A DNA stretch of 7,985 bases, taken from assembly GCA_023409795.1 (NCBI GenBank), contig JAEYQX010000152.1, positions 1-7,985 of the forward strand, written 5' to 3'. This document shows positions 1 to 5,679 of the stretch, in pieces. Source of the DNA: Pseudomonadota bacterium (GTDB lineage Bacteria; Pseudomonadota; Alphaproteobacteria; Caulobacterales; Caulobacteraceae). The notes under the pieces were generated by a model. The model was not told the DNA's origin and made no database searches. It saw only the letters and a program-made list of their open reading frames with translations. A program made the translations under genes and the position numbers. Position 1 is the first letter of the stretch. Each line of letters starts with the position of its first letter.

Positions 1-873
1 GCCCAGGCCGTCGCCCCAGAACCGGCCCCCGAATTGGCCCCGGTCGGCACCTATGCCGCCGCAGGCTCGGGCGCGGCCCTGTGGGTGGTGGGGGATGCCG
101 ATTCCACCATCTACCTGTTCGGCACCTTCCATGCGCTGAGGCCGGACGTGGCCTGGCGCACCCAGGCCGTGGACAAGGCCTTTGCCGAGGCGGACGAATA
201 CTGGTTCGAGATCGCCGACCTGACCGACATGGGCGGGGCCGTGCCGATCATCCAGGCCAAGGGCCTGTCGCCCGAGCGCCCGCTGTCGAGCCTGCTGACG
301 GCCGAGGAAATGGCCAGCCTGGACGAGGCCGCCCGCTCGGTCGGCACCTCGGCGGCCCAGCTGGAGCCGATGCGGCCCTGGCTGGCTAGCCTGACCCTGG
401 CCGTCGCCACCATCACCCGCGCCGGATACCGGCCTGAACACGGCGGCGACCAGGTCCTGCACGCCATGGCCGAGGCGACCGGCCGCCCGATCAGGGGGCT
501 TGAGACCATGGCCCAGCAGGTGGGCTTCCTGGCTGACCTGGACGAGGCCGAGCAGCTGCAGAACTTGCGCACGGCCCTGGACCAGTTCGAAAAGGGCACC
601 GAGCTGCTGGACCAGATGGTCACCGCCTGGTCGACCGCAGACCTGGAGGGCCTGGACCAGCTGGCTGCCGATGACCTGCGCCGGGATTCGCCGACCCTCT
701 ATGAGGTCCTGTTCACGCGACGGAACCAAAACTGGGCCAAGCAGGTTGAGGCCATACTGGCCGGTTCCGGGACCCAGTTCATCGCCGTGGGTGCCGGTCA
801 CCTGACCGGCCCGGACAGCCTCCAAGTGCAGTTGGAAAAGCGCGGCATCCTGGCCAGGCGCATAGCCCCCTGA
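1..873 (+). CDS. TraB/GumN family protein, 5' end outside window
   Basis: The frame is open from the first base and ends at TGA 871-873, giving 290 visible residues; the true start and probably a signal peptide lie upstream. A TTG at 34 could be read as a start, but the frame continues before it through an Ala/Pro-rich linker (AQAVAPEPAPELAP) that looks like a region after a signal peptide. The family is recognised from LWVVGDADSTIYLFGTFHAL near residues 27-46, which contains the first GxxH motif (G41-H44), from GLET at 166-169, and from the C-terminal second GxxH in FIAVGAGHLTGPDS (G264-H267). Paired GxxH motifs define TraB/GumN proteins, which are related to the Tiki metalloproteases; their bacterial substrates are mostly unknown. 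Export to the periplasm is inferred from family habit. The family call is firm; the biochemical role is not known. Confidence 0.9.
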   Translation, partial: AQAVAPEPAPELAPVGTYAAAGSGAALWVVGDADSTIYLFGTFHALRPDVAWRTQAVDKAFAEADEYWFEIADLTDMGGAVPIIQAKGLSPERPLSSLLTAEEMASLDEAARSVGTSAAQLEPMRPWLASLTLAVATITRAGYRPEHGGDQVLHAMAEATGRPIRGLETMAQQVGFLADLDEAEQLQNLRTALDQFEKGTELLDQMVTAWSTADLEGLDQLAADDLRRDSPTLYEVLFTRRNQNWAKQVEAILAGSGTQFIAVGAGHLTGPDSLQVQLEKRGILARRIAP

Positions 874-896
874 CCCGTCGCCGGGCAGGCGATGGG
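874..896 (+). terminator. hairpin directly after the TraB/GumN stop codon
   Basis: CCCGTCGCC (874-882) pairs with GGCGATGGG (888-896) around a GGGCA loop: nine base pairs, eight Watson-Crick and one G-U. It begins on the base after the stop codon. No T-run follows, so it is not a canonical intrinsic terminator. It may act as a terminator or 3'-end stabiliser, as T-poor hairpins are plausible in GC-rich genomes. The structure is seen; the function is inferred. Confidence 0.45.
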
Positions 897-1268
897 CCGC
901 ACGCGCCCGTTATCGGTATTCCTACCTAATCGCCCAGGGGCCCAGGTTGTGCGCTAATGGGGCCATCTTTCCCCCGCCAGGCGACGGTTCGCGCCGCCCC
1001 TGGCCAGAAGATGGCCCGTAACCGAGATGTCCCGACGCAATCGCCGACCCCATCCCGTCTGGCGTCCGACCTGGATCGAGGTGGCGTTCCTGATTACCAC
1101 GGCCACGGCCCTGTGGGCCCTGGCCAGCCCCTAGGTCCGCCCACGGGGTCGCCCCCGGGCCGCCCGGACAAGAAATCCCCGGCGCGCCTTGATCCGCCCC
1201 GATCCAGCGGATAGGACAGTTTCAAATCAGTCACACCCCGGATCACCCTCGATCCCGGTCCTGATCAC
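897..1268. other. intergenic stretch without a recognised gene
   Basis: Between the TraB/GumN hairpin and tRNA-Gly I find no recognisable protein. The one candidate is a 35-codon frame at 1027-1134, listed separately. The last part must contain the promoter of tRNA-Gly, but no strong match is visible. TTGATC at 1189-1194 followed after 16 bases by ATAGGA (1211-1216) is a weak possibility and would give a leader of about 45 bases. Five GATC tetramers lie at 1191, 1201, 1241, 1251 and 1263. A longer frame at 957-1214 has no family resemblance and looks like chance in GC-rich DNA. Confidence 0.6.
1027..1134 (+). CDS. possible 35-residue single-pass membrane microprotein
   Basis: ATG at 1027 opens a 35-codon frame that stops at TAG 1132-1134. 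Residues 1-15 are basic and proline-rich (five Arg: R3, R4, R6, R7, R13). Residues 16-33 form a hydrophobic run, WIEVAFLITTATALWALA, broken only by one Glu near its start. This positive-then-hydrophobic layout is what a small inner-membrane protein with a cytoplasmic N-terminus would show. Against it: no convincing Shine-Dalgarno sequence precedes the ATG (GTAACCGAG), no clear promoter is seen, and I do not recognise the protein. A competing frame overlaps it from an ATG at 1011. No function can be assigned. Confidence 0.35.
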   Translation: MSRRNRRPHPVWRPTWIEVAFLITTATALWALASP

Positions 1269-1343
1269 GCGGTCGTAGTTCAGAGGTAGAACGTCAGCTT
1301 CCCAAGCTGAATGTCGCGGGTTCGATTCCCGCCGGCCGCTCCA
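1269..1343 (+). tRNA. tRNA-Gly (anticodon CCC)
   Basis: A complete cloverleaf can be drawn. The acceptor stem GCGGTCG (1269-1275) pairs with CGGCCGC (1333-1339), with one G-U pair. The D stem is GTTC/GAAC. The anticodon stem TCAGC/GCTGA encloses the loop TTCCCAA, giving anticodon CCC, which reads GGG glycine codons. The T stem GCGGG/CCCGC encloses TTCGATT. The discriminator is T1340, and CCA is encoded at 1341-1343. No intrinsic terminator is evident behind it. Confidence 0.96.
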
Positions 1344-1389
1344 GTCTTCGGGGGTTGGGGCAGGGCACTGATTTCGTTTGCGTCAGCGA

Positions 1390-1417
1390 TTGACCGCAGC
1401 CATTCCGTCGCTAGATT
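1390..1417 (+). promoter_or_regulatory. housekeeping-type promoter of tRNA-Leu
   Basis: TTGACC (1390-1395) is followed by GCTAGATT (1410-1417), with 16 bases between the -35 hexamer and the TAGATT core. This closely resembles the Caulobacter crescentus housekeeping consensus as I recall it (TTGACGS, then GCTANAWC). Initiation would fall at about 1424-1428, some 11-15 bases before the mature 5' end of the tRNA, which is a sensible leader for RNase P processing. It implies that tRNA-Leu can be transcribed independently of tRNA-Gly. Confidence 0.7.
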
Positions 1418-1438
1418 GCGCGCCTTCCCTGGACCTGT

Positions 1439-1523
1439 GCGGGTGTGGTGGAACTGGTAGACGCGCCGGACTCAAAATCCGGTTCCGAAAGGAGTGTCGG
1501 TTCGAGCCCGACCACCCGCACCA
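1439..1523 (+). tRNA. tRNA-Leu (anticodon CAA)
   Basis: This is a class II tRNA of 85 bases including CCA. The acceptor stem GCGGGTG (1439-1445) pairs with CACCCGC (1513-1519). The anticodon stem CCGGA/TCCGG encloses the loop CTCAAAA, giving anticodon CAA, which reads TTG. A long variable arm with a TCC/GGA stem is present, as expected for leucine. The T stem GTCGG/CCGAC encloses TTCGAGC. The discriminator is A1520, and CCA is encoded at 1521-1523. Confidence 0.97.
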
Positions 1524-1526
1524 TCC

Positions 1527-1546
1527 ATGGCCCCTTGAGGGGCCGT
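1527..1546 (+). terminator. GC-rich hairpin after tRNA-Leu
   Basis: GGCCCC (1529-1534) and GGGGCC (1539-1544) pair perfectly around a TTGA loop. One T-G and one A-T pair extend the stem to eight pairs (1527-1546). It starts four bases after the encoded CCA, a natural place for tRNA transcript termination. There is no adjacent T-tract; the nearest pyrimidine-rich stretch, CCCTTTCCCCC, lies some 11 bases further on. The structure is seen; its role as a terminator is inferred. Confidence 0.5.
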
Positions 1547-1658
1547 TCGGACCAGGCCCTTTCCCCCTATGGCAAGATTGATGTGACGGGATCGACCGTG
1601 GCGCGCAGGCCCACTGGGTCGAAAATGGCCCCGGACCGGCAGCCTGGGGGACAAAACA

Positions 1659-1681
1659 GGTTGCGTCAGACGGTCGCAACC
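1659..1681. promoter_or_regulatory. inverted repeat upstream of the MFS gene, possible operator
   Basis: GGTTGCG (1659-1665) and CGCAACC (1675-1681) form a perfect 7-bp inverted repeat around nine bases. The site ends 14 bases before the ATG at 1696. Efflux pumps are often controlled by repressors of the TetR or MarR families binding sites of this general size. No regulator gene adjoins it, so operator function is inference; it could also be an mRNA hairpin in the leader. Confidence 0.4.
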
Positions 1682-1695
1682 CGCATCTGGCAGAA

Positions 1696-2952
1696 ATGAC
1701 CTCTTCTTCGTCCTCCCCGAACCTGACCCCCGCCAAGGGGCCGGGCTTTGCCGAGTTCGTCTGCCTGATCGCCATCATGATGGCGCTCAATGCCCTGGCC
1801 ATCGACGCCATGCTGCCGGCCCTTCCGGCCATCGGCGCGGACCTGGGCGTGGCCAACGAGAACACGCGCCAGTGGGTGATCACCGCCTATCTGCTGGGGT
1901 TCGGCGGGGCGCAGCTGGCCTATGGGCCGCTGGCCGACCGCTATGGCCGCAAGCCGATCCTGATGCTGGGGGTGGGGCTTTACGTCCTGTTCTCGGTCGT
2001 GGCCGCCTTTTCGCACAGCTTTACCCTGCTGATCCTGGCGCGGATCGGCATGGGCATAGGGGTGGCCTCCACCCGGGTCCTGGCCGTCTCCATCGTGCGC
2101 GACCGCTATGAGGGGCGGACCATGGCGCGGGTCATGTCGCTGAGTTTCCTGGTCTTCCTGGGCGTGCCGATCCTGGCCCCGACGGTGGGGCAGGTGGTCC
2201 TGCTGTTTGGCCCGTGGCAGTGGATCTTCTGGGTCTTTGCCGTCTTCGGGGCCAGCTTCCTGACCTGGGCCATGATCCGCCTGCCCGAGACCCTGCACCC
2301 CGAGGACCGCCGCCCGATCGAACTGAGGCCGATCCTGCAGGCCTTTGGCCAGGCCCTGACCAACCGCCAGGCCATGGGCTATACCCTGGCCATGACCTGC
2401 GTCATCGGTGGCCTGTTCGGCTTCATCAACTCGTCGCAGCAGATCTTCTTCGACATCTTCAGGGCCGAGCACCTGTTCACCACCGTCTTTGCCCTGGTGG
2501 CGGGCGGGATCGCGGTGGCCTCGCTGCTGAACTCGCACCTGGTCGAGCGGCTGGGCTCGCGGATGATCTCCCACGCCGCCCTGCTGGGCTTCATCCTGTT
2601 CAGCCTGATCCATGCCGCGGTCGCCCTGGCCGGGCTGGACACGATCTGGACCTTCTCGATCCTGCAGGGCTGCAAGATGTTCTGCTTTGGCCTGGTGGCC
2701 GGCAACTTTGGCTCGATGGCGATGGAGCCGATGGGCCATATCGCGGGCACGGCCTCGTCGGTCCAGGGCTTCATCTCGACCATCACCGGGGCCCTGCTGG
2801 GCTTTGGCATCGGCCAGGCCTTCAACGGCACGACCGTGCCCCTGACCCTGGGCTTTGCCCTGCTGTCCAGCCTGGCCCTGGTCGTGGTGCTGTGGGCCGA
2901 GCGCGGCCACCTGTTCCGGTCAAGGCATCAGCCGCCGGTCGCCAAGGCTTGA
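1696..2952 (+). CDS. Bcr/CflA-type multidrug efflux MFS transporter
   Basis: The 418-residue protein is an inner-membrane major facilitator with about 12 hydrophobic segments, predicted to export drugs in exchange for protons. The first segment carries the subfamily signature ALAIDAMLPALPAIG (about 33-47), with D37 in the usual acidic position. MFS motif A is GPLADRYGRKP at 77-87. STRVLAVSIVRDRYEGRTMARVMS (about 125-148, given here only to place it) and the PILAPTVGQ antiporter-like segment at about 158-166 also match drug-resistance members. The length is normal for the family. ATG 1696 is the only credible start, because a stop lies upstream at 1579-1581 with no other ATG or GTG between. 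The Shine-Dalgarno is poor (GGCAGAA), so translation could be weak or leaderless. Substrates cannot be predicted. The M1 peptidase gene follows 52 bp downstream on the same strand. Confidence 0.92.
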   Translation: MTSSSSSPNLTPAKGPGFAEFVCLIAIMMALNALAIDAMLPALPAIGADLGVANENTRQWVITAYLLGFGGAQLAYGPLADRYGRKPILMLGVGLYVLFSVVAAFSHSFTLLILARIGMGIGVASTRVLAVSIVRDRYEGRTMARVMSLSFLVFLGVPILAPTVGQVVLLFGPWQWIFWVFAVFGASFLTWAMIRLPETLHPEDRRPIELRPILQAFGQALTNRQAMGYTLAMTCVIGGLFGFINSSQQIFFDIFRAEHLFTTVFALVAGGIAVASLLNSHLVERLGSRMISHAALLGFILFSLIHAAVALAGLDTIWTFSILQGCKMFCFGLVAGNFGSMAMEPMGHIAGTASSVQGFISTITGALLGFGIGQAFNGTTVPLTLGFALLSSLALVVVLWAERGHLFRSRHQPPVAKA

Positions 2953-3004
2953 TCTTTGGCGGCGCAGGGGGCCATGTCGGACGCAACGGAATACGGAGCG
3001 TTTG

Positions 3005-4957
3005 ATGTCCCAGAAGCTGATCGGGCGGGTTTCTGCCCTTGCCCTCGCCGCCGCCCTGTCTGCCTCGCTCGGAGCCTGCGCCACCATGGCTGACCCGGCC
3101 AATGCCCCGGCTCCCGCGCCGGCCCAGGCCCCGGTCGCCTATGTCGCCGACAGCCATTCCTTCGCCCGTCCGGCCGACGCCCGGGTCACCCACCTGGACC
3201 TGGACCTGAAGGCCGACTTTGACGCCCATGTCCTGTCGGGCAAGGCGGCGCTGGACGTCACCGGCCGCCCCGGCGTGGACGCGGTGATCCTGGACGTTCG
3301 CAACCTGGACATCCGCTCGGTGACCGACGCCCAGGGCCGCGCCCTAGCCTGGTCCGTCGGGGCCGAGGAGCCGTTCAAGGGCCAGCCGCTGACGGTCAGC
3401 CTGCCGGCCTTCAGCGGCAACGAGACGCAGAAGATCATCATCGACTATGCCACCCGGCCGGATGCCTCGGCCCTGCAGTGGCTGAACCCGCAGCAGACGG
3501 CGGGCAAGCAGAAGCCCTTCCTGTTCAGCCAGGGCCAGGCCATCCTGACGCGCACCTGGATCCCGACCCAGGACAGCCCCGGCATCCGCCAGACCTATAC
3601 CGCCCGGATCGAGGCCCCCGCCGACCTGACCGTGGTCATGGCCGCCGAGATGCTGACCCCCGGCGGCGAGGCGACGACCCCCGGCCACAAGGCCTGGCGC
3701 TTCCGCATGGCCAACCCGATCCCGCCCTATCTGATCGCCATTGGCGTGGGTGACTTGGCCTTTGCCCCGCTGGACGAGCGCACCGGCGTCTGGGCCGAGC
3801 CTTCCAGCCTGGAGGCTTCGCGCCACGAGCTGGAGCCGACCGCCCAGATGGTCGATGCCGCCGAGGCGCTCTATGGCCCCTACCTGTGGGGGCGCTATGA
3901 CCTGCTGATGCTGCCGCCCAGCTTCCCGTTCGGGGGCATGGAAAACCCCATGCTGACCTTTGCCACCCCGACCATCATCGCCGGGGACCGCTCCCTGGTC
4001 AGCCTGGTGGCGCATGAGCTGGCCCACAGCTGGTCGGGCAACCTGGTGACCAATGCCAACTGGGACGACTTCTGGCTGAACGAGGGCTTCACCTCCTACT
4101 TCGAGAACCGGATCATGGAGGCAGTCTATGGCCGCGATGCCGCCGTCCAGGAACAGGTCCTGGCCTGGGGCGGGCTGCAGGACGAGCTGAAGACCCTGCC
4201 GCCCGAGGACACGCGCCTGCATCTGGACCTGACGGGCCGCGACCCGGACGAGGGCATGAACACCATCGCCTATGACAAGGGCGCTGCCTTTGTCCGCACC
4301 ATGGAGCGGATCGCCGGGCGCGAGACCTTCGACGCCTGGCTGCGCGGCTATTTCGAGCGCAATGCCTGGGTGCCGATGACCTCGGCGCTGTTCCTGGAGG
4401 ATGTGCGCCAGCACCTGGTCAAGGGTGATGCGGCCCTGGAAGCGGCCCTGATGCTGGATGAGTGGGTCTATCAGCCAGGCCTGCCGTCCAATGCGGTGGC
4501 GCCGGTCTCGAACGCCTTTACCGTGGTGGACCAGGCGGCCGACGCCTTCTACCTCGCCAAGGGACCGGCCTCGGCCATTCCCTGGGCCGACTGGAACACC
4601 CAGCAGCGCCAGAGATTCCTGTCGTGGCGTCCGTCGGGGGCGGCCGACCGCTGGCTGAGCGAGGCGCAGCTGGTTGACCTGGAAGAGACGCTGGACCTGA
4701 ACGCCGAGGGGAACTCGGAGGTGCGCTTTGCCTGGCTGCAGGTGGCCCTGGCCCACCGCCATGAGCCCTCGGTCGCCTCGGCCGAAGCCTTCCTGACCAG
4801 CATGGGGCGTCGCAAGTTCGTCCTGCCCCTCTTCCAGACCCTGTGGAACCAGGGCGACTGGGGCCAGGCCCATGCCCGGCGCATCTATGCCAAGGCCCGG
4901 CCGCTCTATCACCCCGTCACCACCGGCTCGGTCGATGCCGTGGTGGGCCAGGACTAG
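3005..4957 (+). CDS. M1-family zinc aminopeptidase, leukotriene A4 hydrolase-like lipoprotein
   Basis: The 650-residue protein is predicted to remove N-terminal residues from peptides at the cell envelope. ATG 3005 is chosen because CGGAG lies about eight bases upstream and the resulting N-terminus is a lipoprotein signal peptide: basic start, Leu/Ala core, lipobox L22-G23-A24-C25. Earlier in-frame starts lie inside the MFS gene. An Ala/Pro linker follows the lipidated cysteine, then the M1 beta-rich domain. The exopeptidase motif is GGMENP at 310-315. The zinc site is HELAH (H337, E338, H341) plus E360 in NEGFTSYFE; the spacing H337 to E360 equals that in human LTA4H. Y423 in AYDKG matches the catalytic tyrosine Y383 of LTA4H. 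The tail from about 550 (KFVLPLF, AKARPLYHPVT) matches the helical LTA4H C-terminal domain. Epoxide hydrolase activity should not be assumed: the position of LTA4H Y378 is not tyrosine here. The gene may be transcribed with the MFS gene. Confidence 0.94.
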   Translation: MSQKLIGRVSALALAAALSASLGACATMADPANAPAPAPAQAPVAYVADSHSFARPADARVTHLDLDLKADFDAHVLSGKAALDVTGRPGVDAVILDVRNLDIRSVTDAQGRALAWSVGAEEPFKGQPLTVSLPAFSGNETQKIIIDYATRPDASALQWLNPQQTAGKQKPFLFSQGQAILTRTWIPTQDSPGIRQTYTARIEAPADLTVVMAAEMLTPGGEATTPGHKAWRFRMANPIPPYLIAIGVGDLAFAPLDERTGVWAEPSSLEASRHELEPTAQMVDAAEALYGPYLWGRYDLLMLPPSFPFGGMENPMLTFATPTIIAGDRSLVSLVAHELAHSWSGNLVTNANWDDFWLNEGFTSYFENRIMEAVYGRDAAVQEQVLAWGGLQDELKTLPPEDTRLHLDLTGRDPDEGMNTIAYDKGAAFVRTMERIAGRETFDAWLRGYFERNAWVPMTSALFLEDVRQHLVKGDAALEAALMLDEWVYQPGLPSNAVAPVSNAFTVVDQAADAFYLAKGPASAIPWADWNTQQRQRFLSWRPSGAADRWLSEAQLVDLEETLDLNAEGNSEVRFAWLQVALAHRHEPSVASAEAFLTSMGRRKFVLPLFQTLWNQGDWGQAHARRIYAKARPLYHPVTTGSVDAVVGQD

Positions 4958-5385
4958 AGGTTGGTCACTGTCGCGCCGTCCTCGCGGGCCAGCCGGTCTG
5001 CCAGGATGGCGCGGTGGCAGCCACAGGCCTCGGCCTCAAAACACATCAGGGCGACCCGTTTCACGCCAGCCTCATGGCGCAGCTGCTGGAAGGCCGCCTC
5101 GGCGCGGGGCTCGTGCATATGGTCGTTAAAGATGGCGTGCATGGTGGCAACGTCGCCCTTGCGGGCTGCATCGCGCCCTGCCTTGGGCGTGCCCAGGTCG
5201 CGCAGGTGCAGATAGCTGATGCCCTCGGCCCTCAGGCTTTCGCCCAGAATGGTCTTCGAGAACCCCGCGCGGCGTGAGGCGGCAATAGCGCGCACATCCA
5301 CCACCTGGGCCACGCCGGCTGCCTGCAGCCGCGCGATCATCTCCGCCTGGGGCGCGCCTTCGTATCCGATCGTGAACAGGTCCAT
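4954..5385 (-). CDS. DUF488 family protein
   Basis: The 143-residue protein reads from ATG at 5385-5383 to TAG at 4956-4954. The start is set by the family N-terminus MDLFTIGYEG; the frame is open further upstream but those residues do not resemble the family. Typical DUF488 features are VDVR at 29-32, SRRAGFSK at 37-44, the YLHLRDLGTPK segment at 58-68, and the cysteine/histidine cluster CFEAEACGCHR at 115-125 (C115, C121, C123, H124). The family's biochemical function is not established; the Cys/His cluster has suggested a redox or metal role. No signal peptide is present, so it should be cytosolic. No strong ribosome-binding site precedes the start. It converges with the M1 peptidase gene, overlapping it by four bases, and is divergent from the TonB receptor gene. 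Confidence 0.9.
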   Translation of the reverse strand: MDLFTIGYEGAPQAEMIARLQAAGVAQVVDVRAIAASRRAGFSKTILGESLRAEGISYLHLRDLGTPKAGRDAARKGDVATMHAIFNDHMHEPRAEAAFQQLRHEAGVKRVALMCFEAEACGCHRAILADRLAREDGATVTNL

Positions 5386-5557
5386 CCGCCACAGATAGGA
5401 AGACCACCCGCCGCGCCAAGCGTGGCCGGGCATGGGGCAGGGGCCGTCGGGCGAAAAGCAAACCGGACGGGTTTCGCGTCCTGTACTCGCCAAGGTATCT
5501 CGGGTTCGCGCAGGGCGCGATTTGGCCGGGTTCGGATGGTCCTGATGGTGTCGTTTT

Positions 5558-5599
5558 GTCACCAGTCGAGCGCTGTTTTGCACCTTCTCGACTGGTGAC
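5558..5599. repeat. perfect 13-bp inverted repeat, probable operator or leader hairpin
   Basis: GTCACCAGTCGAG (5558-5570) is exactly mirrored by CTCGACTGGTGAC (5587-5599) across a 16-base spacer. Allowing one G-T pair, pairing extends three bases further out on each side (5555-5602). The two arm centres are 29 bp apart, close to three helical turns. The repeat ends 80 bases before the receptor start codon. It could be a regulator-binding pair controlling the receptor, or an mRNA stem-loop if transcription begins upstream of it. No T-tract follows that would make it a standard terminator. The repeat is plain in the sequence; the function is inferred. Confidence 0.75.
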
Positions 5600-5667
5600 G
5601 AATTTCTTTCACATATCCGCAGGTGATAACGCTGCTCCGACCGATTTGGGGTGGGATGCGCATCGGC

Positions 5668-5673
5668 GAGGGG
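5668..5673 (+). promoter_or_regulatory. ribosome-binding site deciding the GTG start of the TonB receptor
   Basis: GAGGGG stands six bases before GTG 5680, an optimal Shine-Dalgarno spacing. The alternative ATG at 5656 has only a G-rich stretch before it and would put eight extra residues ahead of a signal peptide that is already of normal length. Confidence 0.65.
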
Positions 5674-5679
5674 AAAGTT

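Larger units (their letters stand above)
5386..5679. other. divergent intergenic region between DUF488 and the TonB receptor
   Basis: This region must hold promoters for both flanking genes. Its right half (about 5550-5640) is visibly richer in A/T than surrounding DNA and contains the long inverted repeat listed separately. TTGCAC at 5578-5583, within the repeat spacer, is a possible -35 element for the receptor, but no good -10 sequence stands at the right distance. A minor hairpin GGACG/CGTCC lies at 5465-5481, and CCGAT/ATCGG at 5641-5666 could form a short stem just before the receptor ribosome-binding site. I recognise no riboswitch and no gene here. Confidence 0.6.

Noticed and set aside
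957..1214. 85-codon plus-strand frame in the intergenic region
   Set aside because: It is Pro/Arg/Gly-rich with no domain and no ribosome-binding site; the overlapping 35-codon frame has a more protein-like pattern.
1269..1523. tRNA pair as an integration site for a mobile element
   Set aside because: No integrase, no direct repeat of a tRNA 3' end and no foreign gene lie next to the tRNAs in this window.
1666..2910. Long minus-strand frame opposite the MFS gene
   Set aside because: Its product is rich in Gln, Gly, His and Arg without family resemblance. It is the expected antisense shadow of a GC-rich gene whose sense strand encodes a clear transporter.
2855..3004. Upstream in-frame extension of the M1 peptidase
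   Set aside because: It would overlap the MFS gene by nearly 100 bases and bury the lipoprotein signal peptide; ATG 3005 has a ribosome-binding site.
3344..4912. Long minus-strand frame opposite the M1 peptidase gene
   Set aside because: It is a low-complexity shadow in high-GC DNA; the sense strand has every M1 catalytic motif in frame.
5386..5583. N-terminal extension of the DUF488 protein
   Set aside because: The family N-terminus (FTIGYEG) begins immediately after the ATG at 5385; the upstream residues are Arg/Pro-rich and unlike the family.
5558..5599. Inverted repeat as the terminal repeat of a small transposon
   Set aside because: The arms enclose only 16 bases, no target-site duplication is evident, and there is no second copy in the window.
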